Below are positions 17,725 through 27,049 of a stretch of DNA of 64,000 nt, piece after piece. Each line of letters starts with the position of its first letter. Position 1 is the first letter of the stretch. The position numbers were made by a program, and so were the translations under genes. The DNA lies in NCBI RefSeq assembly GCF_022654015.1, contig NZ_CP073063.1:2997501-3061500 (forward strand). Reading direction: 5' to 3'. Origin of the DNA: Brevundimonas diminuta (lineage in GTDB: Bacteria > Pseudomonadota > Alphaproteobacteria > Caulobacterales > Caulobacteraceae). Under the pieces are notes generated by a model. It was not told where the DNA came from and made no database searches. It saw only the letters and a list, made by a program, of their open reading frames with translations.

Positions 17725-17767
17725 CAATATATGCGCACTTGCTAAATAAGCAATGCCTAATATATTG
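17725..17767. promoter_or_regulatory. Palindromic operator between bigR and the divergent hydrolase
   Basis: Two nested inverted repeats occupy this AT-rich gap. The outer pair is CAATATAT (17725-17732) with ATATATTG (17760-17767); the inner is TTGCTAAATAAGCAA (17739-17753). The location between the divergent genes makes them likely binding sites for the BigR-type repressor and overlapping promoters in both directions. Confidence 0.7.
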
Positions 17768-17789
17768 GATTGCGAAAGGAGCGTCCTCC

Positions 17790-18656
17790 ATGACCCAATC
17801 CCCCGACGTCCGCGGCTTTTTCGATCCCGCGACCCACACCGTCACCTATCTGGTCAGCGACCCCGCGACGGGTCACGCGGCGATCATCGACCCCGTCCTG
17901 GACTTCGACGCGCCCTCGGCCCGCACGTCGACGCGGTCGATCGACGCCGTCATGGCGGCGCTGCGGTCGGAGGGGCTGAAACTGGCTCTGGTGCTCGAAA
18001 CCCACGCCCATGCCGACCACTTGACGGCGGCGGCGCACCTGCGTGCGACGACGGGCGTGTCGATCGGCATCGGCGGGCGGATCACCCAGGTTCAGTCCAC
18101 CTTCGGTCCCCTGTTCGGCGCCGACGATGTGCGCCCGGACGGCGCCGTTTTCGATCATCTCTATGCGGACGGCGACGCCTTCGCCCTGGGCGATCTGAAG
18201 GTCGAGGTGATCCACACGCCCGGCCACACCCCCGCCTGTGTCAGCTATCGGATCGGCGATGCGGTCTTCACCGGCGACACCCTGTTCATGCCCGACTATG
18301 GCACGGCGCGAACGGACTTTCCCGGCGGCGACGCCCGAACCCTGTATCGCTCGATCCAGCGCCTTCTGACCCTGCCGGTCAAAACCCGCATCTTCGTCGG
18401 CCACGATTACCTGCCCCAGGGCCGCAGCGACTACCGGTTCGAGACCACTGTGGCCGAACAGCGCGCGCACAATATCCACATCGGCGGCGGCGTATCGGAA
18501 GACGCCTTCGTCGCCATGCGCGAGGCCCGCGACGCCACCCTGGGCGCGCCGCAACTGATCCTGCCCTCGCTTCAGGTCAACATCCGCGCCGGCGAGCTGC
18601 CGCCCCCCGACACTAACGGCCAGCGCTACCTGCGCCTGCCGCTAAACGCGATCTAA
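17790..18656 (+). CDS. blh: Persulfide dioxygenase-like MBL-fold hydrolase (Blh)
   Basis: 288 aa. Metallo-beta-lactamase motifs are ETHAHADHLTAA, HTPGHTPACVSY, FTGDTLFMPDYGTAR and FVGHDYLPQGR; the DYGTAR segment is shared with the ETHE1/Blh group that oxidises glutathione persulfide to sulfite. AAAGGA precedes the ATG at 17790. It is divergent from bigR, so persulfide should induce it. Together with the rhodanese and TauE exporter it forms a sulfide-detoxification module. Confidence 0.9.
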   Translation: MTQSPDVRGFFDPATHTVTYLVSDPATGHAAIIDPVLDFDAPSARTSTRSIDAVMAALRSEGLKLALVLETHAHADHLTAAAHLRATTGVSIGIGGRITQVQSTFGPLFGADDVRPDGAVFDHLYADGDAFALGDLKVEVIHTPGHTPACVSYRIGDAVFTGDTLFMPDYGTARTDFPGGDARTLYRSIQRLLTLPVKTRIFVGHDYLPQGRSDYRFETTVAEQRAHNIHIGGGVSEDAFVAMREARDATLGAPQLILPSLQVNIRAGELPPPDTNGQRYLRLPLNAI

Positions 18657-18659
18657 GCT

Positions 18660-20327
18660 CTAAGCCGACCGCTGTTTCAACGGCGCGGTCCCATCAGCCA
18701 GGCTCTCGGCCAGATAGACCTCGGCCTCCTGCGCCGGCAGGGCGGGGGCATAGCCGAAGCCCTGGCCGTAGTGGCATTGGGCGTCCAACAGCAGGCGGGC
18801 TAGTTCGGCGTTTTCCACGCCCTCGGCAACGACTTCCAGCGACAGGTCGCGGCCCAGATTGACCACCGACTTGACGATCTTGGCCGAGCCTTCGTCCTTG
18901 TTCATCGTCAGCACGAAATAGCGGTCGATCTTCAACGTATCGAACGGCAGGCGCGCCAGATAGGAAAGCGACGAGAAGCCGGTGCCGAAGTCGTCCAGCG
19001 CCAGCGAGGCCCCGACGTCCTTCAGCGACTGGAGCACCTCGGCGGCGCGCGCGGTGTCGCGCATGATGTCGCCCTCGGTGACTTCCAGCTTCAGCGCGCC
19101 CTTGGGCAGGCCCGTCTCCTTGATGATGCGCGCCACATCCTCGCACAGGTGCGGACGTTCGATCTCGCCGACCGACAGATTGACGCTGCAGAACAGCTTG
19201 CCGGCCAGCGGATGGCGCTCGATCCATTCGGCCAGCTGACGCGCCGACTGGGTCATCATCAGCAAGCCCAGGTCGTTCATCATGCCCAGGTCGGCGGTCA
19301 GGCCCAGGAACTCGTCCGGCGGCACCAGACCCCGGCGCGGGTGACGCCAGCGCGCCAAAGCCTCGAAACCGGCGACGGCCCCGGTGTTCAGGTTCACGAT
19401 GGGCTGGAAGAAGGGCACGATCTCGCCGCGCACGAAGGCGTTCCTCAGATCCGCCTCCAGCGCCAGACGGCTCAGGCTGTCGCTTTCCAGCGCCCGGCCA
19501 TAGGCGGCCGATCCGCCGCGCCCGGCGCCCTTGGCCGATTCGACCGCCAGCTCAACCCGGCGCAGCAGTTCGGCGGCGTCGGGCGCATCCGGCCCGCCCT
19601 CCACCATCACCGCCCCGATCGAGACGGTCGGATAGATGTCGAAGCCCGCGACCCGCAGCGGCTGTTCCAGCGCGTCTCGAACGCGGTAGCTGGTGTGGGA
19701 GGCGGTCTTGGGCACGATGATGGCGAACTCGTCCTCGCCGATCCGCGCGGCCGAGGCGTCCTTATTGAAGGCGGCGGCCAGACGCGAGCCCAGGGCCGAC
19801 AGCACCAGGTCGGTCCGCTCATGCCCCAGCGCCTCGTTCAGGCGCCGAAGCCGGTCGACGTCGCCGACCACGATCTCGTATTCGCCGGGCTGGGTCAGCA
19901 CCTCGCTGACGCGGGCCAGGAAGGCGCGACGATCCAGCAGGCCCGTCAGCGTATCGCGGTCCGATCCGGCGAACTTGGTCTCCAGCGCCACGACGCCGGC
20001 GGCGCGCAGGCCGTCCTCCAGCCAGACGCCGCGCCACAGACAGGTCTCGGACCCGCGCATCCGCAGACGCACGGCGATCTCGGCGCCCTCGTCCTGGGGT
20101 TTGAGCATCCGCTCGGCCAGGCTGCGATCCTGCGGCATGGCCAGGGCGACGAATCCGGCGGCCGTGCATTCCGGCGCCAGCGGTCCCAGGCCCAGCGATC
20201 GCGTCGCGCCGGTGAAGCGCAGTTCATCCGCCGCGGGCGTCCAGACCCACAGGGCCGTTTCGGCGGCGGCCAGCGCCTCGATGGCGGTCGTGGCGTCCCA
20301 GGCCAGCGATCGGGATCGTGGTGTCAC
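18660..20327 (-). CDS. PAS-GGDEF-EAL cyclic-di-GMP protein
   Basis: 555 aa. A PAS-like N-terminus is followed by a GGDEF domain whose signature reads IGEDEF (about residues 195-201), so the second Gly is replaced by Glu and cyclase activity is doubtful. The EAL domain looks intact: FEALARWRHP, the Asn of SVNLSVGEIE, KLEVTEGDIM, LDDFGTGFSS, KIDRYFV and VAEGVEN. The likely net activity is c-di-GMP hydrolysis, perhaps tuned by GTP binding to the degenerate domain. The stop lies 4 bases from the convergent blh stop. Confidence 0.9.
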   Translation of the reverse strand: MTPRSRSLAWDATTAIEALAAAETALWVWTPAADELRFTGATRSLGLGPLAPECTAAGFVALAMPQDRSLAERMLKPQDEGAEIAVRLRMRGSETCLWRGVWLEDGLRAAGVVALETKFAGSDRDTLTGLLDRRAFLARVSEVLTQPGEYEIVVGDVDRLRRLNEALGHERTDLVLSALGSRLAAAFNKDASAARIGEDEFAIIVPKTASHTSYRVRDALEQPLRVAGFDIYPTVSIGAVMVEGGPDAPDAAELLRRVELAVESAKGAGRGGSAAYGRALESDSLSRLALEADLRNAFVRGEIVPFFQPIVNLNTGAVAGFEALARWRHPRRGLVPPDEFLGLTADLGMMNDLGLLMMTQSARQLAEWIERHPLAGKLFCSVNLSVGEIERPHLCEDVARIIKETGLPKGALKLEVTEGDIMRDTARAAEVLQSLKDVGASLALDDFGTGFSSLSYLARLPFDTLKIDRYFVLTMNKDEGSAKIVKSVVNLGRDLSLEVVAEGVENAELARLLLDAQCHYGQGFGYAPALPAQEAEVYLAESLADGTAPLKQRSA

Positions 20328-20358
20328 GCGTCTCGCCCTTCCAGACGGCCCCCGGCCG

Positions 20359-20937
20359 TCAACGCTCGTCCTCGACCAGGCCGAACAACAAATGGTCTGC
20401 CCACTCGCCGTTAATTTTCAAATAAGCGCGAGCCCGACCTTCGTTGTGAAAGCCGGATTTCTCCAGCACCCGTCGCGACCCGTGGTTGGTGGGCAGGCAG
20501 GCCGCCTCCAGCCGGTGCAGCTTCAGCTTGTCGAAGGCGTATCCGACCACGGCCCGAACGCCCGCCGTCGCCACGCCCTGACCGGAAAACGGCTGGCCGA
20601 TCCAATAGCCCAGCGTCCCCGTCTCGGCGACGCCGCGCCGCACGTTCGACAGGGTCACCGCTCCGGCCAGGGTCTTGCCGTCCTGCACGAAGACGAAGAA
20701 GGGCCAGGCGTTGCCCAGCTCCATCTCGCGCGCATAGATCGACAGCCGGCGCCGGAAGGCCGCCTTGGTCAGGTCGTCCTCGGGCCAGGCCGGCTCCCAA
20801 GGCTGCAGATAGTCGCGCGAGCCGTCGCGCAGCGTGGACCAGGCGGCGTAATCGGCCGCGCGCGGCGGGCGCAGCATCACGCCGTCCCCCCGGATCACGG
20901 GGCCGGCTACATCGCTCATCCAGTCCAGAAGCGCCAT
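20359..20937 (-). CDS. GNAT family N-acetyltransferase, RimJ-like
   Basis: 192 aa. It matches the RimJ/RimL-type GNAT group: VMLRPPRAADYAAWSTLRD near the N-terminus, FFVFVQDGKTLAGAVTLSN, LGYWIGQPFSGQGVATAGV for acetyl-CoA binding, and LEAACLPTNHGSRRVLEKSGF. The usual reaction is acetylation of a protein N-terminal amine or a small amine; the target cannot be told. Confidence 0.9.
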   Translation of the reverse strand: MALLDWMSDVAGPVIRGDGVMLRPPRAADYAAWSTLRDGSRDYLQPWEPAWPEDDLTKAAFRRRLSIYAREMELGNAWPFFVFVQDGKTLAGAVTLSNVRRGVAETGTLGYWIGQPFSGQGVATAGVRAVVGYAFDKLKLHRLEAACLPTNHGSRRVLEKSGFHNEGRARAYLKINGEWADHLLFGLVEDER

Positions 20938-20974
20938 CGATGGGGACTATAGCATCAAGATTCGGCTCTGAACC

Positions 20975-21580
20975 TTACGGTTCGGCCAAAAGTGTCGCGG
21001 TCAGCTTCAGCGCCAGGTCACGGCCCAGCCCCTCCGGCGCGCCCAGCATCGGCGTCAGGATATCCCCGATCAGCCCCTCAGCGAAGGCCATATAGGCCGC
21101 CGTCACCACCAGGGCCTTGGCCCGCTCGGCCGCCTTGGGATCATCGGGCGCCATGGCCGCCAGCCGCTCGGCCAGATCGCGCACCACCTCGGCGAAGCTC
21201 TCCGCCCGCCCCTGCTCGCGCGCCAGCGCCAGCCAAGCCGCCATCTGCGAGGCGCCACCTGGTCCAAAGGCGTCGAACACCACGCTCATCAACCGCCCCG
21301 GCTCGACGCCGTCGCGCCCTTCGCCCACACCCTCGTTCAGACCCGCCTCGATCCGTTGCGCCAGATCGCGCACCATCGCATCCATCAGCGCGCCCTGAAG
21401 CCCGGCCGCCGAGCCGAAATGATGGATCAGATTGGCGTGGCCCACGCCCATCCGCTCGCCCACCGCCTTCAGCGTCACCGCCGCCGGCCCGCCGGTCAGC
21501 AGCAAGTCGCGCGCCGCCTCCAGCGCCTCTTCGCGCGCCAACGCCCCGCGTCGTCGCTTCACCGGACCCTTAGTTGACAT
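20975..21580 (-). CDS. TetR/AcrR family transcriptional regulator
   Basis: 201 aa. The N-terminal helix-turn-helix is AREEALEAARDLLLTGG, then VTLKAVGERMGVGHANLIHHFGS. The C-terminal ligand domain is not specific. Its start codon lies inside a 14-bp palindrome that also sits upstream of a divergent metal-dependent hydrolase gene, so it probably represses both genes. Confidence 0.9.
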   Translation of the reverse strand: MSTKGPVKRRRGALAREEALEAARDLLLTGGPAAVTLKAVGERMGVGHANLIHHFGSAAGLQGALMDAMVRDLAQRIEAGLNEGVGEGRDGVEPGRLMSVVFDAFGPGGASQMAAWLALAREQGRAESFAEVVRDLAERLAAMAPDDPKAAERAKALVVTAAYMAFAEGLIGDILTPMLGAPEGLGRDLALKLTATLLAEP

Positions 21581-21588
21581 TGATGTCA
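21575..21588. promoter_or_regulatory. Palindromic operator for the TetR regulator
   Basis: TGACATTGATGTCA is a perfect 6-2-6 inverted repeat, with further partial symmetry outside it. It covers the first codons of the tetR gene and lies 40 bases before the divergent hydrolase start, as expected for autorepression and control of the neighbour. Confidence 0.65.
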
Positions 21589-21627
21589 GTTAACTCCATT
21601 CTCCGCTCGAAATCGAGGAGCAGAACC

Positions 21628-22464
21628 ATGGCGAAATCCGCCACCCCCGCCGACCTCCAGATCAAGCCGCGCGACCTGCATATCGACCGCGAGGCTCCGA
21701 CGCCACGCTGGTGGCTGAACGACGATCCGTTCGGCACCGCCGTGATGAACGCCCTCAGCCTGACCTTTCCCGACGGCGAGCGGTTCTTCATCCAGTCGGT
21801 CAAGCGGTTCGCCAAGGACGCGCCCCCGGCTTTGGCCGCCGACATCCGCGCCTTCACGGTCCAAGAGGGCGCCCACACCCGCGAACACATGGCGTTCAAC
21901 GCCATCACCGAACGCGCCGGTTATGACACAGCCGAGATCGAGGCCTATGTCACCGCCCGTCTCGACATCGCCCGCGCCCGTCCGGCCTTGGCCCAGTTGG
22001 CGGCGACCATGGCGCTGGAGCATTTCACCGCCGCCTTCGCCCATCGGCTGCTGGCCGATCCGGAGCTGCTGAAGGGCTCGCCCCACGACCTGGCCCGCCT
22101 GTGGCGCTGGCACTCCATCGAGGAGATCGAGCACAAGGGCGTGGCCTATGACGTCTTCCTGCACGCGACCCGAGACCTTAGTCCCCTGAAGCGCTGGCGC
22201 ATCCGCCGCTGGGCCATGTTCCTGACGACCCTGCTGTTCACCCGCACGGTGCGCGAGACAACCTTCATGCTGCTGAAGCAGGACGGCATCGTCGGCTGGC
22301 GCGCGCGTCTGGGCCTGTTCCGTTGGCTGTGGCTGAAGCCGGGCCTGTATCGCCGGATGATCGGCGACTACCTGGCCTTCTACAAACCCGATTTCCACCC
22401 GTGGCAGGTCGACGACCGCGACCTCATCGCGGACGCGGAGGCCGGCCTGGCCCAACCGGCCTGA
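21628..22464 (+). CDS. Predicted metal-dependent hydrolase (PF10118 family)
   Basis: 278 aa. Family signs include the N-terminal IKPRDLHIDREAPTPRWW, SLTFPDGERFFIQSVKRF, the His/Glu-rich FTVQEGAHTREHMAFN, ALEHFTAAFAHRL and WHSIEEIEHKGVAYDVF. These look like a ferritin-like four-helix di-metal site (inference). CGAGGAG precedes the ATG at 21628. It is divergent from a TetR gene and probably induced by that regulator's ligand; the substrate is unknown. Confidence 0.85.
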   Translation: MAKSATPADLQIKPRDLHIDREAPTPRWWLNDDPFGTAVMNALSLTFPDGERFFIQSVKRFAKDAPPALAADIRAFTVQEGAHTREHMAFNAITERAGYDTAEIEAYVTARLDIARARPALAQLAATMALEHFTAAFAHRLLADPELLKGSPHDLARLWRWHSIEEIEHKGVAYDVFLHATRDLSPLKRWRIRRWAMFLTTLLFTRTVRETTFMLLKQDGIVGWRARLGLFRWLWLKPGLYRRMIGDYLAFYKPDFHPWQVDDRDLIADAEAGLAQPA

Positions 22465-22540
22465 CTCTCAAATCCGACCCCGCGACGGAGTTTCCGCCCA
22501 AAGGCGTTACAGTTTGCGGGGGACGGACGAGGAGAAGGCC

Positions 22541-24037
22541 ATGGCTTCATCACCGACCGACGCCGCCGTCGCCCTGACCCGCCTGGGGCTGGGCGCCCGG
22601 CCTGGCGAGATCGACCGCGTCGCCGCCGATCCGCGCGGCTGGGCCACTGCCCAGATTCGTCCCCAAGGCGCGCCACAGCCTTCGGGCCAGTTCGCCGACA
22701 CCGCCGAACGCGTCGCCCAATACATCGACTATCAGAGCGACGCCGGCCTAGTCCGCCTCGACCGACGCGCCGCCGCTCCGGCGACGGCCGAGGCCGCACC
22801 CTCCCCTGCCCCCGCTTTCGGTATGCCGGACGCCGCCGATCCGCAGGCCGTCGCCCGGCGCGAAGCCCGTCAGGCCGCCCGCCGCGACATCACCCAGGAC
22901 ACCGCGCAGGAGTTCCTGGCCCGCGCCCAGCTCGGCGCGACCACCAACGACGGTTTCGCCGAGCGCTGGGCCCTGTTCTGGTCGAACGCCCTGACCGTCT
23001 CGGCCGCCAAATTCGCCAGCGGCGCCTTCGTCGGTCAGTACGAGCGTGAGGCCATCCGCCCCCATGTCTTCGGCCGGTTCGAGGATCTGGTCCTGGCCGC
23101 CGAACAGCATCCCGCCATGCTGCTCTATCTGGATCAGGCCCGATCGGTCGGTCCCGACAGCATGGCCGGCGCGCGCCGCAACGCCGGTCTGAATGAAAAC
23201 CTGGCCCGCGAGATGATGGAGTTGCACACGGTCGGCGCTGACGGGGGCTACACCCAGGCCGATGTCACTGAACTGGCGCGCGCCCTGACCGGCTGGTCGA
23301 TCCCCGCCGCCCGCGATCAACGTCAGCCCAAGCGTCCGCGCCGCGCGCGCAACATGGCCGCCCAGGCCGAGCCCGGTCCCGACGGCTTCGTCTTCCGCGC
23401 CAATGTCCACGAACCCGGCTCCCGTACGGTGATGGGCAAGACCTATCCGGCGGCAGGCCTGGCCCAGGGTCAGGCCATCCTGCGAGACCTGGCCCGGCAT
23501 CCGGCGACGGGCAAACGCCTGTCGCGCCGTCTCGCCGCTCATTTCGTCGCCGACGATCCGCCGCCCGCTCTGGTCGCACGGCTGGAAACGGCCTGGACCG
23601 GCTCCGGCGGCGACCTGGCCCAGGTCGCCCGCGCCCTGGTCGAGGCGCCCGAGACCTGGACGCCCCAGCCGGCCAAGATCAAGACGCCGTACGACTTCAT
23701 CGTCTCGGCCAACCGCGCGCTGGGCACGCGACCGCAGCGGATCCAGCCGTTGCGCCAGGCCCTGCTCGACATGGGCCAGCCGCCGTTCGCGCCCCCGTCG
23801 CCCGAGGGCTGGCCCGACACGGCCGCCGACTGGGCCGGCCCCGACGCCCTGGTCAAACGGCTGAACTGGTCGCGCACCGCCGCCGATCTGGCGCAGGCGA
23901 GCGATCCAAACGCGGTCGCCGCAGCCGCCCTCGGCCCGCGCCTCGGCGAACGCACCCGCCTCGCCGTCGCCCGCGCCGAAAGCCGGCCCGAGGCCCTCAC
24001 CCTTCTGTTCATGTCGCCGGAGTTCCAACGCCGATGA
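22541..24037 (+). CDS. DUF1800 domain protein
   Basis: 498 aa. The DUF1800 pattern is visible: AAVALTRLGLGARPGEIDRVA, ARAQLGATTNDGFAERWALFWSNAL, REAIRPHVFGRFEDLV, NENLAREMMELHTVG, GYTQADVTELARALTGW and LSRRLAAHFVADDPP. No signal peptide is clear. The family is typically paired with DUF1501 proteins and its biochemical role is not established. GAGGAGAAGG precedes the ATG at 22541; the stop overlaps the next start (ATGA). Confidence 0.88.
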   Translation: MASSPTDAAVALTRLGLGARPGEIDRVAADPRGWATAQIRPQGAPQPSGQFADTAERVAQYIDYQSDAGLVRLDRRAAAPATAEAAPSPAPAFGMPDAADPQAVARREARQAARRDITQDTAQEFLARAQLGATTNDGFAERWALFWSNALTVSAAKFASGAFVGQYEREAIRPHVFGRFEDLVLAAEQHPAMLLYLDQARSVGPDSMAGARRNAGLNENLAREMMELHTVGADGGYTQADVTELARALTGWSIPAARDQRQPKRPRRARNMAAQAEPGPDGFVFRANVHEPGSRTVMGKTYPAAGLAQGQAILRDLARHPATGKRLSRRLAAHFVADDPPPALVARLETAWTGSGGDLAQVARALVEAPETWTPQPAKIKTPYDFIVSANRALGTRPQRIQPLRQALLDMGQPPFAPPSPEGWPDTAADWAGPDALVKRLNWSRTAADLAQASDPNAVAAAALGPRLGERTRLAVARAESRPEALTLLFMSPEFQRR

Positions 24038-25227
24038 CCGCCCCCAAAGCAAACCTCAACTTGAACCGCCGCCATCTGCTGGCCGCCGCTTCCGCCGGGC
24101 TCGGCCTGGCCTTCGCCGGCCGTGTCGCCGCCCAGACCAACGGCCCTGCCAACAAGCTGGTCGTCGTCATCGCGCGCGGCGCCATGGACGGCCTGTCCGT
24201 CACCGTGCCCTACGCCGATCCGAACTACGTCCCCTTGCGCGGCGGTCTGGCCATCGCCGCGCCCGGCGAGGCGAACGGCGCCCTGGCCCTGAGCGAAGGT
24301 TTCGGCCTGCATCCGGCGCTCGCGGGCCTGCATGCCCTCTATGGTCAGGGCCAGATGCGGTTCGCCCCCGCCGTCGCCCTGCCCGTGCGCATCCGCTCGC
24401 ACTTCGACGCCCAGGACGTGCTGGAGAACGGCGGCGAAGGTCTGCGCCAACAGTCCGACGGCTGGCTGAACCGCGCCATCGTCGCGGCCGGCGGAACGTC
24501 GCTGAAGGGCCTGTCGATCGGTGCCCAGACCCCGCTGATCCTGCGCGGCGACGCGCCGGTGTCCAGCTGGGCGCCCGGCGGTTTGGTGCGCGACGGCGAC
24601 CGCATCGCCTCCTTGCTTCAGGACCTCTATGTCGAGGATCCGATGCTGGGCCAGAACCTGGCGCGGGGTCTCGCGACCGAGCAACTGGTCGGCATGGAGA
24701 GCGGCGACCAACGCCTGCGTCGCAACGACGTCCAGGGCCTGGGCCAGGCCGTCGCCAAGCTGATGACCGGACCGGAGGGCGCCGACATCGTCGCCGTCTC
24801 GCTGGACGGCTGGGACACCCATGCGGGCCAGCGCGCCCAGCTTCAGACGCGGCTGACGGGCCTGGATCAACTGGTCACGGGCCTGAAGGACGGCCTGGGC
24901 GAGACCTGGTCGCGCACGGCAGTCATCGTCGCCACCGAGTTCGGCCGCACCGCCCGCGCCAACGGCACGCAAGGCACTGACCATGGCACCGGCTCGTCGC
25001 TTCTGCTGGCGGGCGGTGCGGTCAAGCGCGGCGGCCCCATCGGCGACTGGCCGACCCTGGCCGACAACCGCCTGTTTGAGAACCGCGACCTAGCCCCGAC
25101 CCTGGACATCCGTTCAGTCTTCAAGGGCGTGCTGCGCGATCACATGGGCCTCGACCGCGCCGCGCTGGACGCCCGCGTCTTTCCCGGCAGCGCCGCCGAG
25201 GCGCCGGCGATGAACGGTCTAGTCTGA
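24034..25227 (+). CDS. DUF1501 domain protein, Tat-type signal
   Basis: 397 aa. The N-terminus NRRHLLAAASAGLGLAFAG looks like a twin-arginine signal, so export in folded form is likely. The mature part has the DUF1501 features VVVIARGAMDGLSVTVPY, SHFDAQDVLENG, VSLDGWDTHAGQ, IVATEFGRTARANGTQGTDH, which resemble the sulfatase/alkaline-phosphatase superfamily. It forms a two-gene operon with the preceding DUF1800 gene. Function unknown. Confidence 0.88.
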   Translation: MTAPKANLNLNRRHLLAAASAGLGLAFAGRVAAQTNGPANKLVVVIARGAMDGLSVTVPYADPNYVPLRGGLAIAAPGEANGALALSEGFGLHPALAGLHALYGQGQMRFAPAVALPVRIRSHFDAQDVLENGGEGLRQQSDGWLNRAIVAAGGTSLKGLSIGAQTPLILRGDAPVSSWAPGGLVRDGDRIASLLQDLYVEDPMLGQNLARGLATEQLVGMESGDQRLRRNDVQGLGQAVAKLMTGPEGADIVAVSLDGWDTHAGQRAQLQTRLTGLDQLVTGLKDGLGETWSRTAVIVATEFGRTARANGTQGTDHGTGSSLLLAGGAVKRGGPIGDWPTLADNRLFENRDLAPTLDIRSVFKGVLRDHMGLDRAALDARVFPGSAAEAPAMNGLV

Positions 25228-25256
25228 CGCAGCGCCGTCCTCGCCCCTCGCCGTCT

Positions 25257-25373
25257 TTCCGGGGCGTCCGCAGGACGAACCCGGAACCCAGGACCCCAGC
25301 GCAGGTCCATGACGCGGCATATCAGGGCCGTCCCCTTGGCTTCCGGGATCTTCGCTGACGCTCAGCCCCGGAA
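25257..25373. repeat. Pair of REP-like palindromes in intergenic space
   Basis: The 334-base gap after the DUF1501 gene contains two hairpins with the same outer arms, TTCCGGG and CCCGGAA. The first (25257-25286) also has inner arms CGTCC/GGACG; the second (25341-25373) encloses an 18-base spacer. They resemble repetitive extragenic palindromes scattered in related genomes. No gene is seen in the rest of the gap. Confidence 0.6.
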
Positions 25374-25561
25374 TGACGACCTGTAAGCGGTCGTTCCCGC
25401 CACGCTTGCTTTTTGCGGCGCAACATCGCATCAGGGCGCCATCACCTTGGACCCGGCCCTGTTCGCAGGCGACGGGTGGCTATCCCCGCCGCCGATCCGC
25501 TGGGAAACCGAGCCGCCGGAAACCGAAACGTCGGTCAGGCTCATCCAGATGAAATCCTGAA

Positions 25562-27046
25562 ATGTCCATCATCGCCTCCGCGCGCCAGCAATGGCTCGCC
25601 AATCCTCGCCGCGATCTTCTGGCGGGGACCGTCGTGGCTCTGGCCCTGATCCCCGAAGCCATCGCCTTTTCCATCATCGCCGGCGTCGATCCCGCCGTCG
25701 GCCTCTACGCCAGCGTGGTCATCGCCGTGACCATCGCCTTCGTCGGCGGGCGGGCGGCCATGATCTCGGCCGCGACCGGCGCCATGGCCCTGCTGATGGT
25801 CACGCTCGTGCGCGACCACGGGCTGGAATATCTGTTCGCCGCCTCGATCCTGTGCGGCGTGTTCCAGATCGTCATCGGCCTGCTGAAGCTGGGCCGCTAC
25901 ATCAAGTTCGTCAGCCGCAGCGTCATGACCGGCTTCGTCAACTCCCTGGCCATCCTGATCTTCCTGGCCCAGATGCCCGAGCTGATCGGTCGGGGCTGGA
26001 TCACCTACGCCCTGGTCGCGGCGGCCCTGGTCGTCATCTACGGCTTTCCGCGCATCACCAAGGCCGTGCCCTCGCCCCTGGTCGCCATCATCGCCATCAG
26101 CGCCCTTGTGATCGTGCTGAAGCTGGACGTGCGCACCGTCGGCGACATGGGCCAGATGCCGACCAGCCTGCCGATGTTCCACCTGCCCGCCGTCCCGCTG
26201 ACGTGGGAGACGCTGGTCATCATCGCGCCCATCTCGGCGACCCTGGCCTTCGTCGGCCTGCTGGAAAGCCTGCTGACCGCGAACCTGATCGACGACATCA
26301 CCGACACCCCGTCGGACAAGGATCGCGAGACGCGCGGCCAGGGGATCGCCAACATCCTGTCGCCCCTGTTCGGGGGCATGGCGGGCTGCGCCATGATCGG
26401 CCAGTCGATGATCAACGTCACCTCGGGCGCGCGCGGGCGTCTGTCCACCCTGTGGGCCGGGCTGTTCCTGCTGTTTTTGATGCTGGCGCTTCAGACCTGG
26501 GTCGCCCGGATCCCTATGGCCGCCTTGGTCGCCGTCATGATCATGGTCTCGATCGGCACCTTCGACTGGTCCTCGGTGATGAAACTGCGCTCCACCCCGC
26601 TTCAATCGTCCATCGTCATGATCGCCACCACCGTGACGGTCGTCGCCACCCACGACCTGTCCAAGGGCGTCATCCTGGGCGTGCTGCTGTCGGCGATTTT
26701 CTTCATGCGCAAGGTCGGCAAGACCATCGCCGTGACCGAGGTTCCGACGCCGGAACCGGGCGTTCTGCGCTACCACGTGTCAGGCCAGTTGTTCTTCGCC
26801 TCGGCCGATCTGTTCGCCGCCAGCTTCGAGCATCATGGTCATCCCACACGCGTCGAGATCGATCTCAGCGACGCCCATCTGTGGGACCTGACCGGGGTCG
26901 CCGCCGTGGACAAGGTCGTCTTCCGCTACCGCCGTCAGGGCGCGGACGTGCAGGTCACGGGCATGAACGACGCCGCCCGCACCCTGGTCACGCGGGTGGG
27001 GCGGTTCGAGAAGATGCATTTGCCGGAGGGCGCCGGCGCGCATTAG
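25562..27046 (+). CDS. SulP family inorganic anion transporter with STAS domain
   Basis: 494 aa. About ten to twelve membrane segments begin with [20 protein letters not shown], the SulP signature region, and include [21 protein letters not shown] cytosolic STAS domain follows from about residue 395 ([37 protein letters not shown]). These carriers move sulfate, bicarbonate or other anions; the substrate is not deducible. It is convergent with a small gene 3 bases away. Confidence 0.92.
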   Translation: MSIIASARQQWLANPRRDLLAGTVVALALIPEAIAFSIIAGVDPAVGLYASVVIAVTIAFVGGRAAMISAATGAMALLMVTLVRDHGLEYLFAASILCGVFQIVIGLLKLGRYIKFVSRSVMTGFVNSLAILIFLAQMPELIGRGWITYALVAAALVVIYGFPRITKAVPSPLVAIIAISALVIVLKLDVRTVGDMGQMPTSLPMFHLPAVPLTWETLVIIAPISATLAFVGLLESLLTANLIDDITDTPSDKDRETRGQGIANILSPLFGGMAGCAMIGQSMINVTSGARGRLSTLWAGLFLLFLMLALQTWVARIPMAALVAVMIMVSIGTFDWSSVMKLRSTPLQSSIVMIATTVTVVATHDLSKGVILGVLLSAIFFMRKVGKTIAVTEVPTPEPGVLRYHVSGQLFFASADLFAASFEHHGHPTRVEIDLSDAHLWDLTGVAAVDKVVFRYRRQGADVQVTGMNDAARTLVTRVGRFEKMHLPEGAGAH

Positions 27047-27049
27047 GGA

